Of a stretch of DNA of 33,081 nt, positions 10,160 through 21,392 are shown piece after piece (within the stretch, counting starts at the first letter, position 1; each line of letters begins with the position of its first letter). Location: positions 65,120 through 98,200 of the forward strand of contig BEXV01001180.1 of the NCBI GenBank assembly GCA_003118195.1, in the 5' to 3' direction. The notes under the pieces were generated by a model, which made no database searches, was not told the origin of the DNA, and saw only the letters and a program-made list of their open reading frames with translations. The position numbers and the translations under genes are program-made. Origin of the DNA: Hemicentrotus pulcherrimus. Its lineage: Eukaryota; Echinodermata; Echinoidea; Camarodonta; Strongylocentrotidae.

Positions 10160-12640
10160 GCAAATATTTCATCCTAATCATTTATGCTTTAGGTGGTAAT
10201 TCAGGCCAAAATATTAGTCTGAGATATTACCTGGCTGTGGTACACTTTGGAGCTTGAGCTAATATCTCAAGTAAGCTGGCATTGTTTGACTCGTGCTAAT
10301 GGGGATGGGGGAAATTCAAACTCAGATTGTTTCTCTTAATTTCTTAAGAAGTGATCCATTATTTGTCAATGATTTCGAAGCTCTAGCTTGTTCAGACTAA
10401 TGTAAATGTGCCTTCAGGGAACATTCATCATCCTGCAGTTTCCATGGCTACCGCATCATACCCTTTTTTAATCAGCATTTAATATTTTTGTAAATTGTGC
10501 TGTGGTTAGATGCTCATTTCATGTCAGGTATTGCAACCTTGGATGAGCAGTTTATGATATTGGATTTAAAGGGAAATATTATTTTAGAGAGAAAGAGAAG
10601 GGGATCATCTGTAAACTAACATCTGTATGAATACTAATTTGATCCATAGCGTTCGTGAGTTTTAATTGATTTCACCTACTCTATTGACTAAAGTACATAA
10701 AAATTAAAAATAATTTTCAAACTTCATATCTGAATGAAGCTTAAAACTTTGTACGATAGCATGGCCTAAAGAATGTTTTTAATATCTAGTGCTTACTCAT
10801 TTATGAGAGATCTTGTAGTTGAAATATTAATTATGACATTAGATGGAGTATTATTGATGTTGTCTCTGCCCAATGTAGAGGGCAATAGATGAAGAGTCAC
10901 TATGGTTACATAAATCATTCAGCATCAATGCATCCATCTTCTTATTGCTGAATATGTGCTTAGTAGTCTAACAGATCAGACTTCTTAGAAGTAGGACATG
11001 TAGAGGATGGTTTAATTTAGCAACTAAACCGCCCGTCCGTTTTCAACGCGCTAAAGTATCCGTTGTAGGGTCTACCGTGATAATGTTTTACGTGCATAAT
11101 CCTTACGATGTTTATAATAGGGTTCTGCATGGAAAAATAGGGCATGTTTCATATTGCTCCGAACAATGTCAAAATGAGAGCAATATTGCAACATCTTCCA
11201 GTAAGTGAGTAATAAGCCATTTTTACAAAATCTCTGGTTGCTAATGGGTTAATGACATAATTAAGTTCATTGTCTGCTGGTATCCAGGAAGGCTTTACTT
11301 TGTAATCAAAGATTTAATGCTCTTCTTGCAATTAACAGTCACATGTAGATTTTTATTTCAGAAAGAAACTGAAGCTTGATGTGGGGGAAACAGAAGTGTA
11401 ACAAAATCATTAATAGAGGCTCTAATTACCGGTGCCTGTATTTGACACTCTCCACATGTTTTAGTTTTGAAACCACAAATTGGTACTTCCGATATCCCTT
11501 TTACAGGAATCGATACTTAGTCAGTTATTCTAGTGGTTTATAAGTATTTTCTATTTATAGTTCATTTCTCAAAATTGCTACTAATTATACGGCTCTTCTT
11601 CAGTTTCAGTTTGCCACCAGCTAGGATACAAATCTTTTATGGAGACAAGTAGTAGAACCTTAGCACCTGTAAGATTTCAAAAAGTAGGTCCTGAACTCAT
11701 ATCATTTACATAGGATTGATGCCCTTCTCTCTCTCTTCAAATTGACATAGGGATATCGTTTTCCATAACACTCTTGAAAAAAAGAAAGTTAGAACAGGAG
11801 ACATGAATGACTTTGTTCAAAAATTATGTTCTAGTTTCCTGCTAACACCCACGACCAAGCTAATTTTGTTTGTCGTCTACTGTATAAGCACTTATTTTCA
11901 TGAATTTCAAGAATCATTAAATTAGGCGCGAAACACGACAATATTTCCAGCATGTAATGTCACATGTCAAAATCATTCGAGTAAGCCTCGTTGCATGCCG
12001 CACATAGCGTCTATAAAGTTGCATAAGCTGCCACAGGGTCGGGCAGTAAATTTTAAAACCAAACTAATTGGGCACTTCAATATCTTATGTTCATTTTTCT
12101 CTACCGAAATAATTTGTTTAAATTATGATAATTGTGAAATTGTGAAATAACTGGTAATGGTGTGGCTATACGCAAATTTAACAACTTGCAAATTTGTCCT
12201 GAAACCCTTGATCTGTGAAAATATTAGCTTATACAGTATATTTCTCATCCCTCTGTAGTTGAGAAGACTAGGTCTGAGACGCAGACTAGCAGTCATTTAC
12301 TAAGCTCAGATATATTGGTAATTCCTGAGGCCTAAACGAAGGGTTGTAGGTTCAGCTATACAGATACTGAAAGATGCTGAACATGGGATGGGAAGATGCG
12401 TTCACACTGTAAACCATGATTTAATGAACGTTTCACGAAAGAGAGAACGATAATTTAGTTAACATTTTGTGAAAGAGAGGATTGTCTTCATGTATAGACT
12501 CAGCTGGCTTGTGGAAAAGTGCTAAGTGTATAGACTTTACTTGTGCCTGCAAAAGAGTAAACGGGCGAATGCCGATTTTCAAGATTATTTGTAAGAAAGT
12601 GCAGTAGACCTGAATGACACAAACCACATAAAGGAGAGAT
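10160..12640. other. Non-coding, no gene seen
   Basis: AT-rich sequence without supported exons. A ten-base inverted pair (tgagatatta and taatatctca, around 10220-10270) has a loop of about 30 bases and is unremarkable. A tRNA-like string, ggttgtaggttcagctat, near 12345 resembles a B-box but is not part of a foldable tRNA. Confidence 0.55.
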
Positions 12641-12649
12641 GTATAAGAT

Positions 12650-12960
12650 GATGCAGGGAGGTGTGTTGAGGAAAGTCGTGTTTAGGAAACGTTGAAAAAG
12701 AAAAATTATGTTAGCCTGATAAAGGAGATGTGTGCAGAGAAAATACAGGGAGGATGTGTTTATGTAAACTTATATCATGTTTTGGAAACGTGAAAATGAA
12801 AATTATGATGTAAGCTTGTGAAAGATGGCTGATAAAGGAGATATGAACAGAGAATATATGGGGAGGTTGTGTTTATTTACTATCATTTTCATGTTCTGGA
12901 AACATGAAAATGAAAATTATGATTTTAGCTCGTAAAAGAAGGCTGAATGGCTGATAATAA
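12650..12960. repeat. Three-unit tandem array, about 115 bp unit
   Basis: Three diverged copies share, in order: cagggaggtgtgtt-like, ggaaacgtgaaaatgaaa, attatgatgtaagc and gataaaggagatatg. The ggaaac landmark occurs near 12685, 12785 and 12899. The gataaaggagat landmark occurs near 12717 and 12833. Copies two and three are closest to each other. No coding potential is seen. Confidence 0.7.
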
Positions 12961-13199
12961 ATAGTTCAGTGTACTCTAGGCAGGAGTTGACAAAAAAAAA
13001 AGCAGAAACAGAAAAATATTGGTAAAAATAGGAGGAGACAGCAGTGAAAGATGGGGGAGGGTGGAGGTGTAAGATTTGCAGACATCAGTAGAATTGATAA
13101 AGCTACCTTGGCTCAGCTCCACTGGGGAAAAAAATGAAAGCAATAAATCAATTTAATGTAACAAGCCAAATTGGAGAGAGAGATATTTTATAAATGTAT

Positions 13200-13574
13200 T
13201 TGCAAATGATCAGGGTAATAGAGAGCAAGGAGTAGAGATGGAAGGAGGGAAAGAGTGAGGGAGCTAGAGAGAGAGAGAGAGAGAGAGGGGAGGGGGAGGA
13301 GAGGATGGTGTGTATAATATAGTGTATAATATGGTGTGTATAATATATAGTATGTGAAAATATGATGCATTGGTAGATAAAGGGATGAAATGTCAATATA
13401 GACAAGTGAATATGTGACACTTTTCCTGATAGTGATACAGCATTGAGAAGATCATAAACTTGTTTTAATAAATGAACATTTAATATTCCATGGTAGTGGT
13501 AACTACATCATAATTAAAGAGTAGATAGAGGTATAGAGGGAGGAATTGAATGAAGAGATAGATAGAAAATAGAG

Positions 13575-13605
<31 letters not shown>

Positions 13606-13760
13606 ACAAGAGACAGAGAGAGGGGGGGAAAGAATGAGAGAGAGGAGAAGAGAATGAGCAAATGGGTTGGTCAAGAAGATATTGAAGAAGGAGATAAAGG
13701 TATGAATATGAATAAAAAACAGGGAGGAAAATTGAGGAAAACATTCAGAGGAGGGGTGAG
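13200..13760. repeat. GA microsatellites and purine-rich tract
   Basis: Pure (AG)n at 13266-13287 and pure (GA)n at 13578-13605 lie within a broadly purine-rich segment. Between them, 13305-13351 has three short tandem units of gtgtataatat type. Minus-strand open frames here are Ser/Leu low-complexity translations of the CT strand and are not genes. Confidence 0.85.
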
Positions 13761-13764
13761 TGAC

Positions 13765-14800
13765 AAGCCAAATCATTTGAAGTAGACATTGTATCCCTAT
13801 ATAAGTTATCAAGAATAGAAAGAAAGACGGGTAGACATGGTGAAGAGGTATTGGATGAGATCAGAAACCAGAGAAGTAAGAGTACATCAGTGACTCACGC
13901 TCCCATACCCCTCCAGGCGACGCCATCCTCATCACAGTTTGAATGTGATGCACAGTTTTTACCTAGCACTTAAGGACACTAACAACCCATTCCTCACAAT
14001 CCAAGCTACAAGTCTGGTTTCACCTTTACATACATGCTTACAGTTATTTGAAGTGCAAGTTCTGAGCATTATGAAACTGATAAATTTGCCGGTCGTAGCT
14101 TTACATGATTGCTATTATAATCCTCCTAATTTCTTCCTCTTTCTTTTTAGAAATACTTTACTCTATCACAAGTGATCTCCTGTATTAACCTGACACCCAC
14201 AAAATGTGTAATATCAATACATTTCTTTGTATCTATAACATGTTTACTATTTTTTAGTGAAGTAGATTTTCGACACCAATGTGTATTGCACATGATACCA
14301 TTAAGGATCTTAACATAATACTGCCTAGGATAACCTGGAATAACTGGCATGTATCCTAGAACATAATAGGTTCACGTGAAATTATTTCAGGTCAAGGCTA
14401 TTTTTGCATAATGAAGAATTTCCTTTTCTTTTCACGTGACAAAAAATAAATAAAAATAGCCCCCCCCCCTCACATATTTCAATCTCGTTCAATCATTAGA
14501 GTAGTGGAGGTGTCAGGAGTACATGCAGTTAGCCAGCTGCACAAAGAGAGTGAAGGTGTGATTTCCGCTGGTTTGGGGTATAAAGCTACAAAGTTAACAC
14601 CTTCCCATGGTGATGCTTTGTGGCGGGGCAGGTGTTGAGATATGCGGAATATATTCTATTCAGCGTCATCGTCGATGTTGGTTATTTCCGCTGCTGACTT
14701 TGCTGTGGCGTTTTCTGTATAGCTATTTGCAAACTGATCTGATATGTTGGTGTTGTATATGTGTACTGGCTGGAATTTCCTTTGCTTTTTTTTTAATACA
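13765..14800. other. Non-coding, no gene seen
   Basis: Contains a short poly(C) run at 14460-14469, two E-box-like cacgtg sites in a ttcacgtga context (about 14372 and 14430), and a TATAAA at 14579-14584. The TATAAA sits only 28 bases before an ATG in good context at 14607, too close for a normal transcript start, and the open frame that follows runs into the CT-rich tract. I do not accept a promoter or gene here. Confidence 0.5.
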
Positions 14801-14819
14801 TTTACTTGTTCATACTTAC

Positions 14820-15130
14820 TTTTCAGCCAACACATCCCTTCCCTCTGACTGCCCCTTTCCCTTAATCTATCTGTTTCTCTCCTTTTCTTCTATTTTCTCC
14901 TATGCCCTTGCTCTTTCTGATTCTCTCTCTCTCTCTCCCTCTTTCTCTCTTCTGTGTTTGTCTTCTCACTTTCTATGTATTTCTCTCTCTATCTTTCTCT
15001 TATCTTTCTACCCCTCTCTTCCTTTGATTTTATATCTCTCTCTCTCTCTCTTTCTCTTCTCTTTCTTTCCCTTCTCTTTCTTTACCTCTCTTTCTATATC
15101 TTTATATATATATCTCACGCACACTGTCCA
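14820..15130. repeat. Pyrimidine-rich tract with CT microsatellites
   Basis: About 300 bases of C and T, including pure (TC)n runs near 14922-14938 and 15033-15050, ending in a short tatata element. The long + strand frames through it (14607-15275 and 14954-15304) are Ser/Leu/Phe low-complexity artefacts. The strand asymmetry is opposite to that of the neighbouring purine tract at 13.2-13.8 kb. Confidence 0.85.
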
Positions 15131-15139
15131 ATTTCCTCC

Positions 15140-16600
15140 CCCTTTTTGTTCCTCTTCCTCTCTTACCACTGTGTTGGTAGACAGCATACAAAAAATACAC
15201 ATCTCTGTTTCTTTCTCTTTGTATGTTCTTTGTGTATGCCATGCTTTTTTCTTTCAATTAATGACTCACTTTTAACCACATTATATCAAATCATATTTTA
15301 CTAAGGGATATAATTCTATGAAACTTACCACATGGTGTTATAGAAACTCTTCAGGCCCACTCACCATTGAAACCCATAACTCAGGAAACATTTAAATGTT
15401 TCACGATATCAGGTTTATCATTCATAATTTCCCACAAGATAATTAAAACATAATTATTGTATCGTATACTTTGAAGCAGTATGTCTTAACTTTTTTTTCC
15501 CTGAGATTGAGAAAAAGACATACTGGTAATTATACAATTGCAGCTGATGGCTTTCAAGCACAATGCTTGTAGTAATCAAGCTCAGACACTGTCTTGAACT
15601 CACTTGTATTTGAATGAATGATTTAAAATATAAATGGTGTGAATAGAAATGTCAAATTTGCCACTGAATAAACCCCATCATATGTGGCACTCTGTCTTCT
15701 ACTACTGGACCACGAATCTAAACTAGACAAAGTAAATCCACAACTTCTACTTGTAGGGTCTGCAGTTGTAAACTACACAAATACCACCCTCAGCTCTGTG
15801 ATGACATCAGGGGATTTCCCTTTGTCTTGCCAACTGCACACAGACACATGGGCAAATTGCTACTATCCTGGTATTAATTCCTCTTTTGATTTCGCAATCT
15901 TGAGTTTTTCCGACATAGTGGAAGAGTATATTTTACCTCCCACTAACCTTGGGTATTTTACCATCTCAACATCAAGCTATTGCCCACTTCTCTGTATTCT
16001 ATTTTTGGAAATAGAAGTTTAATGTAATTCCTCTACTGAGGCAGGTATAAAAAGATTCAGTGATAGCTTTTAGAGTCATAAAAAGCTCTCCTTCTCATTA
16101 TTTTCCAACTGCAGATATTTTTCTTTAGTTAAGACACGTTAAAGTTTATATTTGAGAAAGGCTCAGGCCACATATTTATTTGAGTTTGCAGATTCAGTTT
16201 TATTTCATGTATTTTGGAGTGCCATAATAGGATTATTACAATATAACACATTTAGATAGCCTGTCTTCCACGGTGTAGTAAAATTAGCTGTTTGAAATTA
16301 AGCTTCTGTTTGTTTTTCATTTGAGGTATGCCCAAGGATATCAGAACATTTTATCCAAAACTTGTCAAAAAGCAAATATTTGAAGAGCAGGAAAGGAAAC
16401 TTCTATGACTTTGCCTGCAAGATCTTGATGTAACCAGAATTTTTATTTAACACAAGAAATCAATTTGTGGATATCATGTATCAGCAAGTGAAGTGATCTT
16501 TCAGCAACGTTAAATTTGTAAAGCGACTCGCATATTCATCATTATTCAACTTGACCTCGCTGACAATTTAAGTCCTGCAGATTGATACATTCCAGAAACA
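15140..16600. other. Non-coding, no gene seen
   Basis: The open frame 15684-16022 on the + strand has 112 residues with several Asn-X-Thr/Ser sites. It lacks a recognisable fold, has no regular cysteine pattern, and does not join to neighbouring exons in an evident way. I see no transposon ends or RNA gene. Confidence 0.5.
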
Positions 16601-16608
16601 TAATACGC

Positions 16609-16947
16609 TTTATTTGATGGAAGCTGTCAAACTATTTGTTAGATAGCTTTGCATCATTTTGCTACAATTACAATTCAGCCAGATTATGTGATAAGAACCT
16701 ACAGGCATTTTATGAGCGAAGTTTGACTGAAAAGTTGAAATTATTTAAGCTTCTTCATCATCATCGAAGTCATTGGCAGTAACACCATCATCATCATCAT
16801 CATCATCTTCTGTGAAAACTTTGTAGAGACTTGTGCTGGCAAGAGTGTGGAAATACAACCTATTGATATTTGAAGTTTGACCTTCATCAGTGTCATCAAT
16901 ATTTTCTAAACATAGTAATCCAAGGAGATTAAAAACAATCATGTTAT
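16609..16947 (-). other. Possible antisense 3'-terminal exon with acidic tail
   Basis: On the minus strand a frame is open from a possible acceptor (gtgcag, exon edge at 16947) to a TAA at 16745-16747. It covers about 67 residues that read like ordinary protein (FNLLGLLCLEN, then NRLYFHTLASTSLYKVF) and end in an acidic tail with a run of seven Asp encoded by a GAT repeat and a final DDDEEA. An AATAAA lies about 130 bases past the stop, at 16609-16614 on the minus strand. I do not recognise the family. It could be the last exon of an antisense gene, a decayed retrocopy, or chance plus a triplet repeat. Confidence 0.2.
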
Positions 16948-17025
16948 CTGCACCCCACTTAATCCTCTTTCTTACCCTCCTCTCCCCTTCGCTCTGCCGT
17001 ATCTTCATCTCTACCTCCTCCACAG

Positions 17026-17235
17026 GACCATGTGACATGGTTCTCTGTATCTTCGGAGCGGTGTGAGTGGAGAACGATCAAGGGCGCCCTCAGTGTATCT
17101 GTGATCGCAAATGCCCGGACATGATGGCACCTGTCTGCGGGTCAGACGGGACAACGTACATCAGTGAGTGCTTTCTGGATAAAGCTTCGTGTGAGCAGAA
17201 GAGGAGAGTTTACGTTGCATCACAAGGGTCATGTG
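17026..17235 (+). CDS. agrn: Agrin exon A: follistatin/Kazal domain with in-frame TGA at a conserved cysteine
   Basis: This is the first recognisable exon of the agrin-type gene and encodes one complete FS domain (EGF-like hairpin plus Kazal core). The acceptor is strong (long CT tract, then cacag) and the donor is gtaagt. The exon is 210 bases, phase 1 to phase 1. The Kazal signature APVCGSDGTTYISEC is intact, as are the two flanking cysteines. Nine of the ten FS cysteines are present. The third, in the CxFGAxCV motif, is replaced by TGA at 17064-17066 (CIFGAV-stop-VEN). The frame is otherwise open on both sides of it, with no frameshift. As written the exon would end translation. Possible causes are sequencing error, a null allele, exon skipping, or recoding. 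FS domains in agrin bind growth factors and act as protease-inhibitor-like spacers in the extracellular matrix. Confidence 0.85.
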
Positions 17236-18350
17236 GTAAGTAAAATATTTTTCTTTCTTATAAATAATTCAATCCTCATGTTTCTCCAATGATATTTGAA
17301 GTTGTTTGGATTGATCCTAAGAAGCTCTTGCCAGCTTACCCTAGGTAATTACATTTATATAAAAACATAGCTGGCGTAAAATCAAAAGTGATATGAAGAT
17401 TTTTTAAAAACAATATATGGTATCTTAAAAGGACTCTCTTATTATTTCCCCAGTACTTACAAATAATTACAGCATTGATGAATGTGATGTACTCGACAAT
17501 TATTTATGCTTTTGTTAGCTCTTTCGTTGTATTCAAAATTAATTTGAAAAGTATGATTTGCTTCTCTATTAGTTTAGTTTATAAACGAGAAAATTCAATT
17601 CTGAAGCACACACAGAGATAAGAACATGCCATTATTTCCAGGATTGACATTTGTTTTTAAACCAGGGAAGATAAAATGAATTGCCATTACTCCATCAGAA
17701 ATAATCTAACTTTCTCAATTCAACTAGAAACGAATATGCCAATCTTCTTAATTTACAGTTTTAGAAATCAAAATGTTGTTGCTCAACCCATCCAGCTCCT
17801 CATTGGAAAGTTATTCCTCCCATGGCAACAAATCCAACAAAAACAGAAAATATTTTGAAACCCATTAGAAAAGAGTTTGAGGGGTCAGGTCATATGGTTG
17901 GTAGAGAAATTTGAAACTTTTTTTCTGTCCATTATGATGAGTGCTTGAGGCCTGAGTGTGTTGATTTTCCAATTAGCCGCTACAGTCTTGTGGTTGTAAC
18001 AAAAGTTTGGCTTTAAAAGAAAAGTGTGACGTTCAAGGGCGTGCCTTGCCTACGAAAGTTATTCGCAGAAGAAAATTTGCAACTTTTTTATAGAAAATAA
18101 TGCCAGAATCAAATCTATATTGAAGGCAGCTTTGGGAAGTACAGATCTGTAAAAAAAGTCATTTTATTTTATGATGATGTATAGTTCATATTTATTATGT
18201 ACCAATTGGAATTTATTGAACTGGATTCCAGTAGCCTATGTTGAACCGGATTTTGATAACAGTTGCACGCATTTGACTCGGAAATTATGAATCAGTATTT
18301 GTTACATTACTTAAAAGTCAGATCCTATGTAGGTTGGAATTCTATTACAA

Positions 18351-18411
18351 GAGAGAGAGAGAGAGATAGAGAGAGAGGGATAAGGGAGGGGAGATTGAAA
18401 TAAATAGAAAG

Positions 18412-18452
<41 letters not shown>

Positions 18453-18510
18453 TATAAGGGAGAGAGAGAAGGAGGGAGGGGAGAGGGAGGAAGATAGAGA
18501 GAGGGAGAGT
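18351..18510. repeat. GA microsatellite cluster
   Basis: Repeated GA runs, including a pure stretch at 18419-18448, in a 160-base purine-only or nearly purine-only segment with gggaggggag interruptions. Confidence 0.9.
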
Positions 18511-18749
18511 CTTTTGGACATTAAACTGAACGCACTTCATAACTTTTTACCTTCTTCAAATGACTTTCAAAGTTTCAAGTAATTGTACACATGTACAGAT
18601 AATGCAAGAACTGTATATTTGTATGAAGTTGATTCATATTCAAAAACGGTTCTACCACTTTTCGCTCTGGCGACAATTGCTATTAGGTCAATATCCTGTT
18701 GTAACTTAATTCCTAAATTCAACCCATCACGAAAAGTATACATGACTCC

Positions 18750-18811
18750 AACCCTAGCCCTAACCCCAAATCCCACCTTAAACCCATTTGCAACCCTTAC
18801 CCTTACCCTCT
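18750..18811. repeat. Degenerate telomere-like repeat
   Basis: The strand shown carries accctagccctaacccc, then taaaccc, then cccttacccttaccctc. These are imperfect copies of the animal telomere unit CCCTAA. The copies are few and diverged, as in an interstitial remnant or a chance C-rich microsatellite. Confidence 0.5.
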
Positions 18812-20549
18812 AATTTGAACAAAGTAAAGCTTGGAGTAGTTGTGTTTGGTGGAAGTGTTTGAGGACCTCAAAACTTGTCTGAAACACCACACTACCTTTC
18901 GTCTTTAATTCTTTCTTTGAAAATCTGAACCTGGTTTCTTGCCAAGGTACCCAGCCTGACCTAGAAAGTGTTATACAGACAAAACATGTCTCACCTCTAT
19001 CTTAAACATCACTTTACTTACAGGTGTGTTAAATCAGTAATATTGTCCAAGCGTTGAAATAGGTCACTCAATTGGTTGTGTCTTTCCCAATCAAGTTAGA
19101 CAAACTGCTGAAATTGTGAACAAACATATTACTTGCTCGTTTTGATCTCTTACTTACACAGTGACATGGGTGTGTTTCCACTGTTTGTAGAACGTGTCTC
19201 ATGGGAGGAAACGCTTTTGGAAATAGAAGTGAAAAGGTTTTATGAAAGAATGATGTTCAACAGATCCAGCAGGTTGATACAAAACAAAATTTTGATGAAT
19301 CGATATTTGAATAGCATTTGAATTCTTTATTATAAAATAAATTTTCTTTTGAAATACAAATATGTTTTTACAACTGATTAAACGAATCCTGTGAAGAAGT
19401 TTTCAACACAAGGGAAGTTCACACTCTTCAGTACAATCACTATAAGACTAAATATGATTAGTTTATATTTCTTTGATTTTACCTGAGCTATTGAACTTTT
19501 TCAACATTCTTAGATAAAAGGATGTGTTCATAAGAAAAGGGACTGTCTTTTTTCAGTCTTCTTTTTGCATTCTAATTAATCAGGATCAAAATCTTCAACT
19601 GGATTAGCTTGATCAGTTACTATTAAATGCAATTTTATACAAAAATGATCATTTAAAACTTTGCATCATCACTGGAAGTATTACTTCTCCCCCGCTCTTG
19701 TCCTATTAGAGTTGGCATATTTAAGGATTTTGGCCTTAATCTGAATATTAAAGAAAATATAAAAAATCACAAAGTCAGTATGAAAAATGCCAAGTTGAAT
19801 CATTGTATCAAAATTGGGAATGTTTCTATCTCCACATTTAATGTTCACTCGTGTAAATGCACCCAAAAGACATTGGCCCTCATAACACACACACACACAC
19901 TTTGGTCCTTACCAAACAGCACAAAACAAACAGAGCCCTGAATAGAGCATCAAGTTTGTTCTTGACATTCTCCTTTGTCTGCGACTCCTCCGTGTAAGAA
20001 ATGAGAGAACCCTGTCAAAATATAATTTCTATTTGCTCAGGAAATAGTTTGGCTTAGGGGACATCTTGCAAATGTTTGCTGGAGAAACGTTTAAAGGGAA
20101 CGCTTCTGAACATGATTGAACTTGAATTCCTTCTCCTTTGAAATTGAAAGTGAGGAGGCCAATTTGCAGCTTAATCTCAAAACGATAGCTATCAAATGAC
20201 ACAGTTTTTTTTAACCAATTTCAAGTGTATTTACATGTTCCACGTTGAATATTATTTAACATTAAAAACATTCCAGATATGACTCTATAAATACAATATG
20301 ATTAAAATCATAATTTTGATATAATTTTAATGAAGTTTATGAGATGTATACCTTTATGTATGGTGTGCATCAGAATTTGTATAAAGAAAACTATTTCTAC
20401 CCATTTTTTTTCCAGATGAGAACAAACTCTCTTGTTTATTGTATCATTGTAGAATGTAGATCTTTGTATCTACATTTGATTAAATCACAATCCTTTGTTA
20501 ACCTACATGTAATATTGAATTTGATTTGTTTTGATTTGAATCATATCAG

Positions 20550-20765
20550 ATGAGCAGGATCCATGTGAGGGTGTCCAATGCAGCTTTGGATCCGAGTGCA
20601 TGGTAGAGGGCGACAGAGCAACATGTGAATGTCCCGATGCGTGTCCGTCGATCTACAGTCCTATATGTGGGAGTGATGGTGTTTCCTATGGCAACACGTG
20701 CGAGATGGAGGCAGCTAGTTGCGGGCAACAGAAAGAGATCACTCTTGTAAATGAGGGGATGTGTG
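20550..20765 (+). CDS. agrn: Agrin exon B: follistatin/Kazal domain
   Basis: A 216-base phase 1-1 exon (acceptor tatcag, donor gtatgt) encoding a full FS domain. All ten cysteines are present with canonical spacing: PC, VQC, SFGSEC, ATC, EC, PDAC for the EGF-like half, then PICGSDGVSYGNTC, ASC and GMC for the Kazal core. In agrin these tandem domains form the rod-like N-terminal half of the secreted proteoglycan. The split first codon joins the preceding G to give Asp. The following intron is only 411 bases. The minus-strand open frame over the same bases (20546-20896) is a shadow. Confidence 0.93.
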
Positions 20766-21176
20766 GTATGTAAAAGATTGTTAAATTCATCAGCAAAAAG
20801 GAGGATTATTTGCTTTATATCAAACACATCAATTAGCAGTAACAAGAAAATGAGAGACCTTAATGCTACTACGTCACTGCTTGCAGGGAGGCCCATACTA
20901 CCGAGTCAAGTATGTTACGATATGCTGTACATACACTGCAGATACAGATATGCTTAACTATCGCAAGTGGCTCAGGCTGGGATATTGAACATTTGGTGAA
21001 AAATACTATTGAATCCTGAACAACATCATAAACTAAAACAATGAATCAAAGAAAGTTTAATGTATTTAACTCTAGGTTTCACTTTTCGTACGAAAACCTT
21101 TTTCTTTCATCCCTTCTTCATGTATGTATTTCTCGCATAACATCATAATTCTCCCCCTTTTCTATTCCTTCCAAAG
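20766..21176 (+). other. agrn: Intron B, 411 bp
   Basis: The shortest confirmed intron of the set, with donor gtatgt and acceptor ccaaag after a CT-rich stretch. No embedded element seen. Confidence 0.85.
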
Positions 21177-21392
21177 TCGAGGTGGATCCATGCGACAATG
21201 TGACATGCAACTTCGGAGCTTCCTGCGTCGTAGAGGGCGCTGTAGCAAGTTGCCTGTGTCCTGAGATTTGCCTGGAGAGTTACAACCCGGTGTGCGGAAG
21301 CGACGGTGTCGATTACAACAACGAATGTGATTTGAATGCTGCTGCTTGCTCGCAACAAAAAAGTGTAACTGTGGTGTTCCAGGGTTTGTGTG
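21177..21392 (+). CDS. agrn: Agrin exon C: follistatin/Kazal domain
   Basis: A 216-base phase 1-1 exon (acceptor ccaaag, donor gtaagt) with all ten FS cysteines: DPC, NVTC, NFGASC, ASC, LC, EIC, then PVCGSDGVDYNNEC, AAC and GLC. An Asn-Val-Thr sequon is present in the EGF-like hairpin, so N-glycosylation there is possible. This domain is a good internal reference: its FGASCVV aligns with the FGAV-stop-VEN of the exon at 17026 and shows that the TGA there takes the place of cysteine. Adjacent exons are the same class and were probably made by exon duplication. Confidence 0.94.

Larger units (their letters stand above)
17236..20549 (+). other. agrn: Intron A, 3.3 kb
   Basis: A phase-1 intron bounded by gtaagt and tatcag. 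It holds GA-rich microsatellites at 18351-18510, telomere-like CCCTAA-type strings at 18750-18811 and an (AC)n run at 19885-19900. No further FS exon is visible, and open frames inside it (for example 17676-17858 and 19133-19321) have no domain signature. Confidence 0.7.

Noticed and set aside
12270..12365. tRNA or tRNA-derived SINE
   Set aside because: Only a B-box-like string (ggttgtaggttcagc) is present. There is no matching A-box or cloverleaf, and no poly(A) or target-site duplication.
14372..14438. Pair of cacgtg E-boxes
   Set aside because: Six-base palindromes occur by chance at this scale, and there is no promoter evidence around them.
14607..15275. A 222-residue + strand open frame with TATAAA upstream
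   Set aside because: Most of it is translation of a CT microsatellite tract. The TATAAA is too near the ATG, and no family signature or splice support is present.
15684..16022. A 112-residue + strand frame with several N-glycosylation sequons
   Set aside because: I tested it as a possible upstream agrin exon (NtA or similar). It has no matching motif, no regular cysteines and no convincing acceptor or donor in phase 1.
20546..20896. Minus-strand open frame over an FS exon
   Set aside because: Antisense shadow of a well-supported ten-cysteine domain; the same applies to the minus-strand frames at 21143-21358, 21900-22082, 22752-22937, 31146-31334 and 31904-32163.
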